From Streptomyces cathayae (GTDB lineage Bacteria > Actinomycetota > Actinomycetes > Streptomycetales > Streptomycetaceae): a DNA stretch of 64,000 bases. Of this stretch, positions 1 to 9,072 are shown in pieces. The stretch covers positions 4,898,001 through 4,962,000 of the forward strand of contig NZ_CP121682.1 in assembly GCF_029760955.1 (NCBI RefSeq), read 5' to 3'. The notes under the pieces are model-generated. The model did no database searches, had not been told where the DNA came from, and saw only the letters and a list, made by a program, of their open reading frames with translations. Within the stretch, counting starts at the first letter, position 1. Every line of letters begins with the position of its first letter. Made by a program: the position numbers and the translations under genes.

Positions 1-790
1 AGTCGATCCGTACGGCGCCCAGCTCCGGCCCGGCGACCTCGACGGCCGCGCGGACCGCCTCGGCCACGTCGTAGGTGTCCACCAGCAGTGTCGTACCGCC
101 GCCGAGGGAGTCGACCTGCGCCCGGAAGGCGTCCCGCTCGCTGTCGTGCACCAGGGTGAAGGCGTGCGCGGAGGTGCCCACGGTCGGGATGTTGTAGCGG
201 AAGCCGGCCGCCAGGTCCGAGGTGGAGGTGAAGCCGCCGAGGTACGCGGCCCGGGCGGCGGCCACCGCGGCCAGCTCGTGGGTGCGCCGGGCGCCCATCT
301 CGATCAGCGGCCGGTCCCCGGCGGCGGAGGACATCCGGGAGGCCGCCGCGGCGATCGCCGAGTCGTGGTTGAGGATCGACAGGATCACGGTCTCCAGCAG
401 CACGCACTCCGCGAAACTGCCTTCCACCCGCATGATCGGCGAGCCCGGGAAGTACACCTCACCCTCCGGGTAGCCCCAGATGTCGCCGGAGAAGCGGTAG
501 TCGGCCAGCCAGTCGAGGGTCCGCCCGTCGACGACGTTCTTCTCGCGCAGGAAGTCGAGGACGGCCCCGTCGAAACGGAAGTTCTCCACCGCGTCCAGGA
601 CCCGCCCGGTGCCGGCCACCACGCCGTAGCGGCGGCCGTCCGGCAGGCGCCGGGTGAAGACCTCGAACACGCTGCGCCGGTCGGCGGTGCCACCGTTCAG
701 GGCGGCCTGCAGCATCGTCAGCTCATAGTGGTCGGTGAAGAGCGCCGTGGACGGAACAGCCACCGGCAACCCAAGGTCCGCTGTGTTCAT
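1..790 (-). CDS. pncB: Nicotinate phosphoribosyltransferase, C-terminal part outside window
   Basis: The reading frame opens at ATG 790-788 and runs off the left edge, giving about 263 N-terminal residues. The N-terminus reads STALFTDHYELTMLQAAL, the usual opening of nicotinate phosphoribosyltransferases, followed by RRLPDGRRYGVVAGTGRVLD and later GSPIMRVEGSFAECVLLET and HDSAIAAAASRM. The enzyme attaches phosphoribose to nicotinate in the cytoplasmic NAD salvage pathway. It diverges from clpS, as it commonly does in Streptomyces. The catalytic C-terminal portion cannot be seen. The family assignment is confident. Confidence 0.93.
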   Translation of the reverse strand, partial: MNTADLGLPVAVPSTALFTDHYELTMLQAALNGGTADRRSVFEVFTRRLPDGRRYGVVAGTGRVLDAVENFRFDGAVLDFLREKNVVDGRTLDWLADYRFSGDIWGYPEGEVYFPGSPIMRVEGSFAECVLLETVILSILNHDSAIAAAASRMSSAAGDRPLIEMGARRTHELAAVAAARAAYLGGFTSTSDLAAGFRYNIPTVGTSAHAFTLVHDSERDAFRAQVDSLGGGTTLLVDTYDVAEAVRAAVEVAGPELGAVRID

Positions 791-954
791 ACGACGAATG
801 CTACCCCCATTTCGTCACTCTGACGATTTCTATCCCGTCACGGACCGGCCGGGGCCGGTCGCGGGTGCGGTCCCGCAGGTGATTCCGGGTGAAACCCGGA
901 CGTATGACGGCCCGTGCGGGCCGGTTTGTGCTCTTGACGCCTTCCGGTGGCAGC

Positions 955-1272
955 ATGGGCACTGTGACGTCACCCGCACCCCTGGAGATCGAACGCACCG
1001 AGTCGGCGGAAGAGGCCTTCGCCGTACCCGAGCCCGACGTCCCCTGGATCACCATCGTCCACAACGACCCGGTCAACCTCATGAGCTATGTGACGTACGT
1101 CTTCCAGACGTACTTCGGCTACTCCAAGGACAAGGCCACCAAGCTCATGCTCGACGTCCACCACAAGGGTCGGGCGGTCGTCTCCAGCGGCACGCGCGAG
1201 GAAATGGAACGCGACGTCCAGGCCATGCACGGCTACGGCCTGTGGGCCACCCTCCAGCAGGACCGGAAGTGA
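955..1272 (+). CDS. clpS: ATP-dependent Clp protease adaptor ClpS
   Basis: The 105-residue product carries the ClpS core: [21 protein letters not shown], then [21 protein letters not shown] and a C-terminal YGLWATL. ClpS binds the N-domain of ClpC/ClpA and delivers N-degron substrates; the HNDPVN stretch contributes to the N-end residue pocket in the family. I chose ATG 955 because GGTGG lies just upstream; GTG 964 would remove three residues, and an upstream in-frame ATG at 889 has no support. It is followed closely by the DUF2017 gene, a conserved actinobacterial neighbour, and probably co-transcribed. Confidence 0.93.
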   Translation: MGTVTSPAPLEIERTESAEEAFAVPEPDVPWITIVHNDPVNLMSYVTYVFQTYFGYSKDKATKLMLDVHHKGRAVVSSGTREEMERDVQAMHGYGLWATLQQDRK

Positions 1273-1328
1273 CCACGCCGGACCCGACCCACCCCCGCCC
1301 GCGTGACCGGAAGTAGCGAATCGCCTCC

Positions 1329-1931
1329 ATGTCAGGACAATTCGAACCGCTCCCCGACGGCGGCGCGGCCGTCGCCCTCGACGACGTCGAGATCTCCATC
1401 ATCCGCTCCCTGGCCGTGCAGCTCATGGAGCTCCTCGGCCCCGGCCCGGCCGAGGACGCCCCCGACGACCCGCTCGCCGGACTCTTCACCGAGGGCCCGA
1501 GCGAGCCGCCCACCGACCCGGTGCTGCGCCGGCTCTTCCCGGACGCCTACGGCGACCCCGAGGAGCCCGACTCCCTCAAGGACACCGAGGAACAGCGGGC
1601 GCACTCCGCGGAGTTCCGCCGCTTCACCGAGAACGACCTGCGGGCCGGCAAACGCGACAACGCCCTCGCGGTGATCCGCTCCCTGGACGCCCTCACCGCG
1701 GCCGGTGAGGGCGGGGCGGTGCTGAAGCTCTCGGCCGGGGAGTCCCGGCAGTGGCTCGGCGCGCTGAACGACCTGCGCCTGGCGATCGGCTCCCGGCTGG
1801 AGATCGACGACGAGGGCGACACCGACCTCCTTTTCCGCCTCCCGGACGAGGACCCGCGCAAGCCCATGGTGATGGCGTACCTGTGGCTCGGCGGCCTCCA
1901 GGAGACCCTCGTCGAGACCCTCATGCCGTAG
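1329..1931 (+). CDS. DUF2017 family protein (AosR-like)
   Basis: This is a 200-residue acidic protein with no signal peptide or membrane segment. The opening FEPLPDGGAAVALDDVEISIIRSLAVQLMELL and the mid-region SAEFRRFTENDLRAGKRDNALAVIRSLDAL match the DUF2017 family of actinobacteria, found downstream of clpS. The mycobacterial member AosR has been described as a redox-responsive regulator linked to the CysM cysteine pathway. That link is notable because mec, cysO and cysM lie a few kilobases downstream here. Whether this copy regulates them is inference. Confidence 0.85.
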   Translation: MSGQFEPLPDGGAAVALDDVEISIIRSLAVQLMELLGPGPAEDAPDDPLAGLFTEGPSEPPTDPVLRRLFPDAYGDPEEPDSLKDTEEQRAHSAEFRRFTENDLRAGKRDNALAVIRSLDALTAAGEGGAVLKLSAGESRQWLGALNDLRLAIGSRLEIDDEGDTDLLFRLPDEDPRKPMVMAYLWLGGLQETLVETLMP

Positions 1932-2280
1932 GCGCGCCACGCCCGCCGCCGCCCGCCGCAGGGCCGAGTCGCCGCCCGTCGCGGTGCGGCGCCACGCTTT
2001 CGGCGGAGCGACGCCGCCCATGTCGGGCAACCGGTCGGTATGTTCGGGAAAGTCCGCCGACGTGTTCGCTCAGAGAACACTCAAGTCCGCGTGGCGATCC
2101 TGTCAAGGCTTTCGCCTCCTATGTGCTCCTCGGGCGACCTTCGCCCACTTCCTCCTGTGGTGTGCGTCACAAACGGCTGCTGATCAGTGTTGCGACCGTG
2201 GTAGATCTGCACGACCACCAGGTGAACGCCACTCATGCGTTCGTCGGGTGAGCCACGAGTCGGCAACCGCCGGCCAGGCG

Positions 2281-2296
2281 TGAGCGGGCCCGCTCA
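2281..2296. repeat. Perfect 16-bp palindrome
   Basis: TGAGCGGGCCCGCTCA is a perfect palindrome 81 bp upstream of the permease start, inside the 446-bp gap 1932-2377. The rest of that gap shows no convincing gene; short open frames there have poor codon bias. The palindrome could be an operator for a dimeric repressor or a terminator stem without loop. Confidence 0.45.
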
Positions 2297-2323
2297 GCTC
2301 CATCAGTCCGGGGGGACCGAGAC

Positions 2324-2355
2324 CCGATCCGGGGCCCACCAGCGGCCCGGATCGG
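2324..2355 (+). promoter_or_regulatory. Leader hairpin just upstream of the permease ribosome binding site
   Basis: CCGATCCGGGgCC (2324-2336) pairs with GGCCCGGATCGG (2344-2355) in a 12-bp stem with one bulged G. It ends five bases before the AGAAAGG ribosome binding site of the permease gene. Its position suggests control of readthrough or of ribosome access; I do not recognise a known riboswitch class. Confidence 0.4.
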
Positions 2356-2377
2356 CATGGAGAAAGGCGCATGCCAC

Positions 2378-3805
2378 ATGGCCTCACCGCAGGTCGACAC
2401 GGAGTCCGTATCCGGCGAGGGGTACGAGCGCGGACTCAACAGCCGGCAAGTCCAGATGATCGCGATCGGCGGCGCCATCGGCGTCGGCCTCTTCCTGGGA
2501 GCCGGAGCGAACATCGCCAAGGCCGGACCCAGCCTGATCGTCATGTACGGCCTCGCCGGCGTGATCATCTTCTTCATCATGCGGGCGCTCGGCGAGCTTC
2601 TGCTCTACCGCCCGGTCTCGGGTTCCTTCGCCGAGTACTCGCGGGAGTTCCTCGGCCCGTTCTTCGGCTACTTCACCGGCTGGACGTACTGGCTGATGTG
2701 GATCGTCACCGGCATGGCCGAACTCACGGCCGCCGCGATCTACGTCAACTACTGGTTCCCGCAGATCCCGCAGTGGGTCACCGCCCTGGTCTTCCTGCTC
2801 GTCCTCTTCGGGGCCAACCTCATCTCGGTGAAGATGTTCGGCGAGATCGAGTTCTGGTTCTCGATGGTCAAGGTCACCGCCATCATCGGCATGATCGTGA
2901 TCGGGCTCGGCGTGCTCACCTTCGGCTTCAGCGCCGCCGGGGACACCGCCGCGGTGTCCAACCTCTGGGCCTTCGACGGCTTCTTCCCCAAGGGCATCGG
3001 GTCGTCCCTGATGACCCTCCAGGGCGTCATGTTCGCCTACCTCGCCGTCGAAATCGTCGGCGTCACGGCCGGCGAGTCCAAGAACCCGGAGAAGACCCTC
3101 CCCAAGGCGATCAACACCCTGCCCTGGCGCATCGCCCTGTTCTACGTCGGCGCCCTCACCGTCATCCTGTGCGTGGTCAAGTGGACCGAGTTCGGGCCGG
3201 GCGTCAGCCCCTTCGTCGCGGCCTTCGCCCAGATCGGCATCCCGGCCGGCGCCGGCATCGTCAACTTCGTCGTGCTGACCGCCGCCCTGTCCTCCTGCAA
3301 CTCCGGGATGTACTCCACGGGCCGCATGCTGCGCAGCCTCGCGGACAACGGCGAGGCCCCGCGGACCTTCAAGCGGCTGTCCTCCAGCAGGACCCCGGCG
3401 CTCGGCATCGCCACCTCGGTGGTCTTCATGGGCATCGGCGTCGTTCTGAACTACGTCGTCCCGGAGAAGGCGTTCGGCTACGTCACCTCCATCGCCACGG
3501 CGGCCGGCATCTGGACCTGGCTGATGATCCTGATCAGCCACATCCTCTACCGCCGCCAGGTGGTCGCGGGCAGGCTGCCCGCCTCCTCCTTCCCGGCGCC
3601 CGGCGGCTCGGTGTGCTCCTACATCGCCATCGTGTTCCTGCTCTTCGTCACCGCCCTCATCGCGATCGACGCGGAGGCCAGGATCTGTCTCTACGTGATG
3701 GCCGGCTGGGCCATCGTCCTGAGCATCGGCTGGATGGTCCTCAAGAACCGCAGCCCGCGCAGCACCGAGGGCCGCGAGCCGGAGTTCGCGAAAATCAGCC
3801 GCTAG
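2378..3805 (+). CDS. APC-superfamily amino-acid permease
   Basis: The 475-residue product is an integral membrane protein of about 12 predicted helices. The N-terminal motif RQVQMIAIGGAIGVGLFLGAG is the conserved TM1 substrate and sodium/proton site of the amino-acid/polyamine/organocation transporters. Further family marks are GELLLYRPVSGSFAEYSREF and the segment AALSSCNSGMYSTGRML. It most resembles the GABA/D-serine/aromatic amino-acid permease group. ATG 2378 is chosen because GGAGAAAGG ends ten bases upstream; ATG 2357 has no ribosome binding site. Substrate is not determinable from sequence. Confidence 0.9.
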   Translation: MASPQVDTESVSGEGYERGLNSRQVQMIAIGGAIGVGLFLGAGANIAKAGPSLIVMYGLAGVIIFFIMRALGELLLYRPVSGSFAEYSREFLGPFFGYFTGWTYWLMWIVTGMAELTAAAIYVNYWFPQIPQWVTALVFLLVLFGANLISVKMFGEIEFWFSMVKVTAIIGMIVIGLGVLTFGFSAAGDTAAVSNLWAFDGFFPKGIGSSLMTLQGVMFAYLAVEIVGVTAGESKNPEKTLPKAINTLPWRIALFYVGALTVILCVVKWTEFGPGVSPFVAAFAQIGIPAGAGIVNFVVLTAALSSCNSGMYSTGRMLRSLADNGEAPRTFKRLSSSRTPALGIATSVVFMGIGVVLNYVVPEKAFGYVTSIATAAGIWTWLMILISHILYRRQVVAGRLPASSFPAPGGSVCSYIAIVFLLFVTALIAIDAEARICLYVMAGWAIVLSIGWMVLKNRSPRSTEGREPEFAKISR

Positions 3806-3861
3806 CTCCTGCCGGCCGTGCCGGAGCACCGGCCGTGGGGTTCTGCCGGGTGACCGTACCC

Positions 3862-3896
3862 GTCGTGCGGGAGTACTCGTGGCACTCCCGCACGAC
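3862..3896 (+). terminator. Hairpin terminator after the permease gene
   Basis: GTCGTGCGGGAGT (3862-3874) and ACTCCCGCACGAC (3884-3896) form a perfect 13-bp stem with a 9-base loop, 56 bases past the permease stop. There is no T-tract, as usual in high-GC actinobacteria. Confidence 0.7.
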
Positions 3897-3935
3897 CACC
3901 GTTCAAGGCGTCCGGTGTCCCGGCGTCCGGCATCC

Positions 3936-3984
3936 GGGCCGTCCCGTACCACCCCTCGGTACGGGACGGCCCTCTGCTTATCCT
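3936..3984 (+). promoter_or_regulatory. 15-bp hairpin followed by a possible leaderless promoter for the JAMM gene
   Basis: GGGCCGTCCCGTACC (3936-3950) and its exact complement (3958-3972) make a perfect 15-bp stem with a 7-base loop. Right after it, TATCCT at 3979-3984 lies seven bases before ATG 3992, the spacing expected when transcription starts at the initiation codon. No clear -35 is visible, because that position falls inside the hairpin arm. The hairpin may be a second terminator or a protein-binding site. Confidence 0.45.
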
Positions 3985-3991
3985 GAACCTC

Positions 3992-4414
3992 ATGCTGACC
4001 CTCACCCAGACCCTGTACGACCAGATCGTCGCCCACGCACGCAAGGACCACCCCGACGAGGCGTGCGGTGTGGTCGCGGGTCCCGTGGGCTCCGGCCGCC
4101 CCGAGCGCTTCATCCCCATGCTGAACGCGGCCCGCTCACCCACGTTCTACGAGTTCGACTCGAAGGACCTGCTCAAGCTGTACCGCGAGATGGACGACAA
4201 CGACGAGGAACCGGTGATCGTCTACCACTCGCACACCGCGACCGAGGCCCACCCCTCCCGCACCGACATCGACCTGGCCGGCGAACCCGGAGCCCACTAC
4301 GTCCTGGTCTCCACCGCCGACCTCGACGGCCTCGGCGAGTTCCAGTTCCGCTCGTTCCGCATCGTGGGCGGCGAAGTCACCGAGGAAGAGGTCGAGGTCG
4401 TCGAGGCGTACTGA
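3992..4414 (+). CDS. mec: JAMM/M67 metalloprotease, Mec-type CysO-cysteine hydrolase
   Basis: The 140-residue protein has the full JAMM zinc site: Glu23 (in DEACG), then H79-S-H81 with T-A-T-E-A-H-P before S89 and D92 (SHTATEAHPSRTDID). In Mycobacterium tuberculosis, Mec+ releases cysteine from CysO-cysteine, and in related pathways the JAMM enzyme also trims the carrier protein to expose its Gly-Gly end. The cysO-cysM pair downstream supports this role; here it is separated from cysO by a leader peptide gene, so it may be a separate transcription unit. No ribosome binding site is obvious, which fits leaderless translation. Confidence 0.9.
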   Translation: MLTLTQTLYDQIVAHARKDHPDEACGVVAGPVGSGRPERFIPMLNAARSPTFYEFDSKDLLKLYREMDDNDEEPVIVYHSHTATEAHPSRTDIDLAGEPGAHYVLVSTADLDGLGEFQFRSFRIVGGEVTEEEVEVVEAY

Positions 4415-4510
4415 CGCGCCGATCTGCACGTTCCCACACCCCGGTCGTCAATCATCCGCAGTATGAGACGGCATTCGGTTCCCGTCATCGGGAATCGATA
4501 CGATGAGCTC

Positions 4511-4606
4511 ATGGTTCTCCATGACGTGAGCGACAAGACGCCGGGCAAGCTGCTCGTGGCGCGGCTGCACGTCGACCTGTGCAGACTCGCCAGTGCCATC
4601 TGTTGA
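4511..4606 (+). CDS. Cys-responsive leader peptide upstream of cysO-cysM
   Basis: A 31-residue open frame ends RLHVDLCRLASAIC followed by TGA. This terminal motif is the hallmark of short actinobacterial leader peptides placed before sulfur and cysteine genes, where slow translation of Cys codons is thought to signal cysteine shortage. Here it lies 123 bases before cysO. TACGAT (4499-4504) sits six bases before the ATG, so translation is probably leaderless. Two Cys codons, one being the last sense codon, fit the attenuation model. Function is inferred from motif and location. Confidence 0.8.
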   Translation: MVLHDVSDKTPGKLLVARLHVDLCRLASAIC

Positions 4607-4729
4607 CACCGAGCTTCCCGCCGTACGGCCCGTGAGCCCCGGCGGCCCCACCGCGCAGGCACGCCTGCACACCTCCCGCGCCGCCGCGCGCCCACCGACC
4701 AGACGACATACCGACAGGAGCCCCCTGCC

Positions 4730-5017
4730 ATGGCCATCGAGGTCCGTATCCCGACCATCCTCCGCCAGTACACCGACGGTCAGAAGGCGGTGGAGGGCAC
4801 CGGAGAGACCCTTACCGACCTCTTCGCCGACCTCGAGACCCGGCACCCGGGCATCAGGGCCCGCCTCGTCGACGACACCAAGGGCGACCAGCTGCGCCGC
4901 TTCGTCAACGTGTACCTCAACGACGAGGACGTCCGCTTCCTGGACGGCATCAGCACCAAGCTGTCCGACGGCGACAGCGTCACGATCCTGCCGGCCGTGG
5001 CCGGCGGCGCGGCCTGA
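4730..5017 (+). CDS. cysO: MoaD/ThiS-family sulfur carrier protein CysO
   Basis: The 95-residue beta-grasp protein reads VRIPTILRQYTDGQ, FVNVYLNDEDVRFLDGISTKL and SDGDSVTILPAVAGG, as in CysO. Its C-terminal Gly-Gly carries thiocarboxylate sulfur to CysM for cysteine synthesis. The protein ends GGAA, so two alanines follow the Gly-Gly; removal is needed before sulfur loading, plausibly by the JAMM protease encoded upstream. The ribosome binding site lies in ACAGGAGCCCCCTGCC, where CAGG and CCTG can pair and mask it. cysM starts six bases after the stop, so the two are co-translated. Confidence 0.93.
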   Translation: MAIEVRIPTILRQYTDGQKAVEGTGETLTDLFADLETRHPGIRARLVDDTKGDQLRRFVNVYLNDEDVRFLDGISTKLSDGDSVTILPAVAGGAA

Positions 5018-5974
<957 letters not shown>

Positions 5975-5992
5975 CCCGCACGAGGACAGCAC

Positions 5993-6030
5993 GAAGGGGC
6001 CGAAGACCTACTCCGGCCCCTTCGATGTTT
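5993..6030 (+). terminator. Terminator of the cysO-cysM operon
   Basis: GAAGGGGCCG (5993-6002) pairs with CGGCCCCTTC (6014-6023), followed by GATGTTTTC, a modest T-run. It lies 19 bases after the cysM stop. Confidence 0.75.
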
Positions 6031-6090
6031 TCGGGGTTCTGGGTGGGGTCCTGGGATCCCGGCGCCCTCGGCGTCCCGCCCGCCACCGGG

Positions 6091-6570
6091 TCACCGGGCC
6101 AGATGCCGCACCCGCTCCCACAGCGCCCGGTCGACGACCCCCACCCGGCGCCGGAACCCCCGCACCGGCACCTCGCGCACCTCGTCCGTCTCCAGGAAGC
6201 TCGCCCGCCCCCGGGCATCCCCCACGGCCCCCGCCGGCAGCGGGATCACCCCGCCGCGCCCCTCCCGGAAGCGCGTCGTGATCTTCGCGACGGTCGCCCG
6301 CTCCCCACGCACCGCCAGCACCAGGCACGGCCGGTCCTTCGACGCCCCGGCCCCCGCCGCCGGCCCGTCCTCGTAGGGCACGTCGGCCCACCAGATCTCC
6401 GCGGGCCGCGGACCGCCGGCCGTGTCGGCCGTCGCTGCGGTCGCCGCCCCCGAGGCCCGCGTCCGGCGTTCGGAGCGGGACCGGTGCCCCCGGCCCCAGC
6501 CGTCGACGAGCGTGGCGACCAGCGCGAGCAGTACCACCGCGACGAGGGCGAGCCACCACGACGTGTCCAT
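6091..6570 (-). CDS. Membrane-anchored PemK/MazF-family protein
   Basis: The 159-residue product starts with a single membrane helix (WWLALVAVVLLALVATLV, about residues 5-22), a basic and Ala/Gly linker, and then a PemK/MazF-like domain: PRPAEIWWADVPYEDG, KDRPCLVLAVRG, TVAKITTRF and a C-terminal VVDRALWERVRHL. Soluble relatives are mRNA interferases. No antitoxin gene adjoins it, since both flanking genes are unrelated and point away or converge. Such anchored orphan PemK proteins recur in Streptomyces; whether it cleaves RNA is unknown. Confidence 0.8.
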   Translation of the reverse strand: MDTSWWLALVAVVLLALVATLVDGWGRGHRSRSERRTRASGAATAATADTAGGPRPAEIWWADVPYEDGPAAGAGASKDRPCLVLAVRGERATVAKITTRFREGRGGVIPLPAGAVGDARGRASFLETDEVREVPVRGFRRRVGVVDRALWERVRHLAR

Positions 6571-6790
6571 GACCCGACGGTACCGGGCACCCGACGGCCC
6601 CGGCGCGCACCGCGAGCGTGCGCCCCCTCACACTCCTCGCACGACCCGCGGCCATCCGAACCGGTGACAGCACAGGTGAGTTCCCCCACAACCGTCCCTG
6701 GCGAAGGAGCGGCCAAAGGTTTTGAGTCTTACGCTCGACGGACCGCACGACCCCCGTTCCCCTCACCCCGCCAGCGGAGGTTTCTGCTTC

Positions 6791-7540
6791 ATGAAGCTCA
6801 CCGTCGTCGGCTGCTCGGGGTCGTTCCCGTCCACGGAATCGGCCTGCTCGAGCTACCTCGTCGAGGCCGACGGCTTCCGGCTGCTTCTCGACATGGGCAA
6901 CGGTGCCCTGGGCGAGCTGCAGCGCCACTGCGGTCTCTACGACCTGGACGCGATCTTCCTCAGCCACCTGCACGCCGACCACTGCATCGACATGTGCGCG
7001 TACTTCGTGGCGCGCTACTACCGGCACGGAGGCCCCTGCGACCCGATCCCGGTCTTCGGACCCGAGGGCACGGAGCACCGGCTGACCACCGCCTACGACG
7101 ACACCCCCTCGGCCTCCTCGATGAGCGAGGTCTTCGACTTCCACACGGTCAAGCCCTCCACCTTCGAGCTCGGCCCGTTCGTCGTGCACACCGAACGCGT
7201 CGCGCACCCGGTGGAGGCGTACGCCATCCGTCTCGAGCACGGAGGGAAGTCGCTGACGTACTCCGGTGACACCGGAGTGTGCCGGGCGCTCGACGAACTC
7301 GCCCACGACACCGACCTGTTCCTGTGCGAGGCCGCCTTCACCCACGGCAAGGAGAACATCCCCGACCTGCACCTCAACGGTCGCGAGGCGGGTGAGACGG
7401 CGGCCCGCGCCCGCGCCCGCCGGCTGGTCCTCACCCACATCGCCCCGTGGACCGACCCCCAGGTCAACCTCGCCGACGCCCGCGCCGTCTACGACGGCCC
7501 GGTGGAACTCGCGGCACCCGGCGCGACGTACGTGCTCTGA
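6791..7540 (+). CDS. MBL-fold metal-dependent hydrolase
   Basis: The 249-residue protein opens MKLTVVGCSGSFPSTESACSSYLVE and carries the metallo-beta-lactamase-fold metal motif SHLHADHCID (HxHxDH) at about residues 57-66. Further ligands are likely His in VAHPVEAYAIRL, Asp in YSGDTGVC and His in LVLTHIAPW. The domain resembles RNase Z-like and phosphodiesterase-like hydrolases, but the substrate cannot be named. ATG 6791 has GGAGG ten bases upstream; an in-frame start at 6722 lacks a ribosome binding site. Confidence 0.88.
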   Translation: MKLTVVGCSGSFPSTESACSSYLVEADGFRLLLDMGNGALGELQRHCGLYDLDAIFLSHLHADHCIDMCAYFVARYYRHGGPCDPIPVFGPEGTEHRLTTAYDDTPSASSMSEVFDFHTVKPSTFELGPFVVHTERVAHPVEAYAIRLEHGGKSLTYSGDTGVCRALDELAHDTDLFLCEAAFTHGKENIPDLHLNGREAGETAARARARRLVLTHIAPWTDPQVNLADARAVYDGPVELAAPGATYVL

Positions 7541-7590
7541 GCCCGCGCACGCCCGAGGCCACGCACGACCGCGCCCGCGCCCACGCACGA

Positions 7591-7634
7591 CCGAGGCCCC
7601 GGAGCCGTCTTCCCTGACGGCTCCGGGGCCTCGG
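7591..7634. terminator. Bidirectional terminator between MBL hydrolase and nagE2
   Basis: CCGAGGCCCCGGAGCCGTC (7591-7609) and its exact complement (7616-7634) form a perfect 19-bp stem with a 6-base loop between two convergent genes. Confidence 0.85.
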
Positions 7635-7666
7635 TCACGCTGTCGTACGGGGACGACGAGGACCAC

Positions 7667-8917
7667 TCACGCCTTCGTGGTGTCCTCGATCTCCTCCTCG
7701 GGTTCACGGCCCGGGGTCGGCAGGTTGAACTTGACGATCGCGAAGCGGAACACCGTGTAGTAGATCGCCGCGAAGACCAGACCGATCGGGATGATCAGCC
7801 AGGGTTTGGTCGCCAGGTTCCAGTTGAGCCCGTAGTCGATGGCGCCCGCCGAGAAGGTGAAGCCCGCATGCACCCCGAGCGCCCAGGTGATCGCCATGGA
7901 CAGGGCGGTGAGCACCGCGTGGATCACGTACAGCGCCGGGGCGATGAACATGAACGCGAACTCGATCGGCTCGGTCACACCGGTCACGAAGGACGTCAGG
8001 GCGAGGGAGATCATCATGCCCATCACGGCCTTGCGGCGCTCCGGGCGGGCGGCGTGCGCGATGGCGATCGCGGCGGCCGGCAGACCGAACATCATGATCG
8101 GGAAGAAGCCCGACATGAACATTCCGGCGTCCGGGTCCCCGGCGAAGAACCGGTTCAGGTCACCGTGGACGACCTCGCCCGCGGCGTTGGTGAAGTCGCC
8201 GATCTGGAACCAGGAGACGGTGTTGACGAACTGGTGCATGCCGACCGGGATCAGCGCACGGTTGATCAGGCCGAACAGACCCGCGCCGACGGCGCCGAGG
8301 CTGGTGATCCACTCACCGACGTTCGAGATGCCGTCGCCGATCGGCTCCCAGACCAGACCGAAGAAGACACCCATCGCGGTGCCGACGAACGCCATGATGA
8401 TCGGCACCAGACGGCGGCCGTTGAAGAAGCCGAGCCAGTCCACCAGCTTCTTGCGGTGGTAGCGCTGCCAGAGCACCGCCGCCAGCAGACCCATCAGGAT
8501 GCCGCCGAGCACACCGGGGTTGTTGTAGGTCGCGGCTATGTCCTCGCCGGCCTGCACCTTCGCCTCGGTGACGGGGAACGCCTTCAGGACGTTGCTGTAG
8601 ACCAGGAAGCCGACCAGGGCGGCGAGCGCCGTGGAGCCGTCGGCCTTCTTGGCGAAGCCGATGGCCACACCGATGCAGAACAGCATCGGGAGGTTGTCGA
8701 AGATCGCGCCACCGGCGGTGGCGAACACGGCCGCGACCTTGTCCCAGCCGAGACCGTCGGCGCCGAACACGTCGGGCTGGCCGAGCCGCAGCAGGATACC
8801 CGCCGCCGGCAGCACGGCGATCGGGAGCTGGAGACTGCGACCCACCTTCTGCAGGCCTTGGATCAGGCCGGATCCCCGCTTCTTCGCGGGAGCCGCCGAT
8901 GCGGTGGCGGTGCTCAT
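7667..8917 (-). CDS. nagE2: PTS EIIC transporter for N-acetylglucosamine
   Basis: The 416-residue product is an EIIC membrane component of the glucose/GlcNAc phosphotransferase family: LQLPIAVLPAAGILLRLGQPD, NLPMLFCIGVAIGFAKK, MHQFVNTVSWFQIGDF and VTGVTEPIEFAFMF are all family hallmarks. It lacks EIIA and EIIB domains; the separate EIIB is nagF, divergently encoded 449 bases away. Two DasR-type operators lie directly upstream, matching the control known for nagE2 of Streptomyces coelicolor. The nagE1 copy that neighbours it in S. coelicolor is not present here. ATG 8917 is preceded by GGAGGAAG. Confidence 0.92.
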   Translation of the reverse strand: MSTATASAAPAKKRGSGLIQGLQKVGRSLQLPIAVLPAAGILLRLGQPDVFGADGLGWDKVAAVFATAGGAIFDNLPMLFCIGVAIGFAKKADGSTALAALVGFLVYSNVLKAFPVTEAKVQAGEDIAATYNNPGVLGGILMGLLAAVLWQRYHRKKLVDWLGFFNGRRLVPIIMAFVGTAMGVFFGLVWEPIGDGISNVGEWITSLGAVGAGLFGLINRALIPVGMHQFVNTVSWFQIGDFTNAAGEVVHGDLNRFFAGDPDAGMFMSGFFPIMMFGLPAAAIAIAHAARPERRKAVMGMMISLALTSFVTGVTEPIEFAFMFIAPALYVIHAVLTALSMAITWALGVHAGFTFSAGAIDYGLNWNLATKPWLIIPIGLVFAAIYYTVFRFAIVKFNLPTPGREPEEEIEDTTKA

Positions 8918-8932
8918 ACTTCCTCCATCGGT

Positions 8933-8965
8933 GGTGGTCTACACCACTCAGTGGTGTAGACCTGT
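8933..8965 (-). promoter_or_regulatory. Two adjacent DasR operators (dre) upstream of nagE2
   Basis: GGTGGTCTACACCACT (8933-8948) and AGTGGTGTAGACCTGT (8950-8965) each match the 16-bp dre consensus built on TGGTCTAGACCA. They are separated by one base and lie 16-48 bases upstream of the nagE2 start codon, so GlcNAc-derived signals acting on DasR should control uptake. Confidence 0.85.
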
Positions 8966-9072
8966 TGTAGCACGATGAAGGCCATATAAGGAACCCGTCG
9001 ATTCCGCAACCGGAGCACTACGCGCCGTGCCCGCCCGGCGGTCCGCGGCACCGTCCCCGAGGGTGCGCCGAA

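Noticed and set aside
2281..2377. Possible riboswitch upstream of the amino-acid permease
   Set aside because: Hairpins are clear, but I could not match the conserved core of any riboswitch class.
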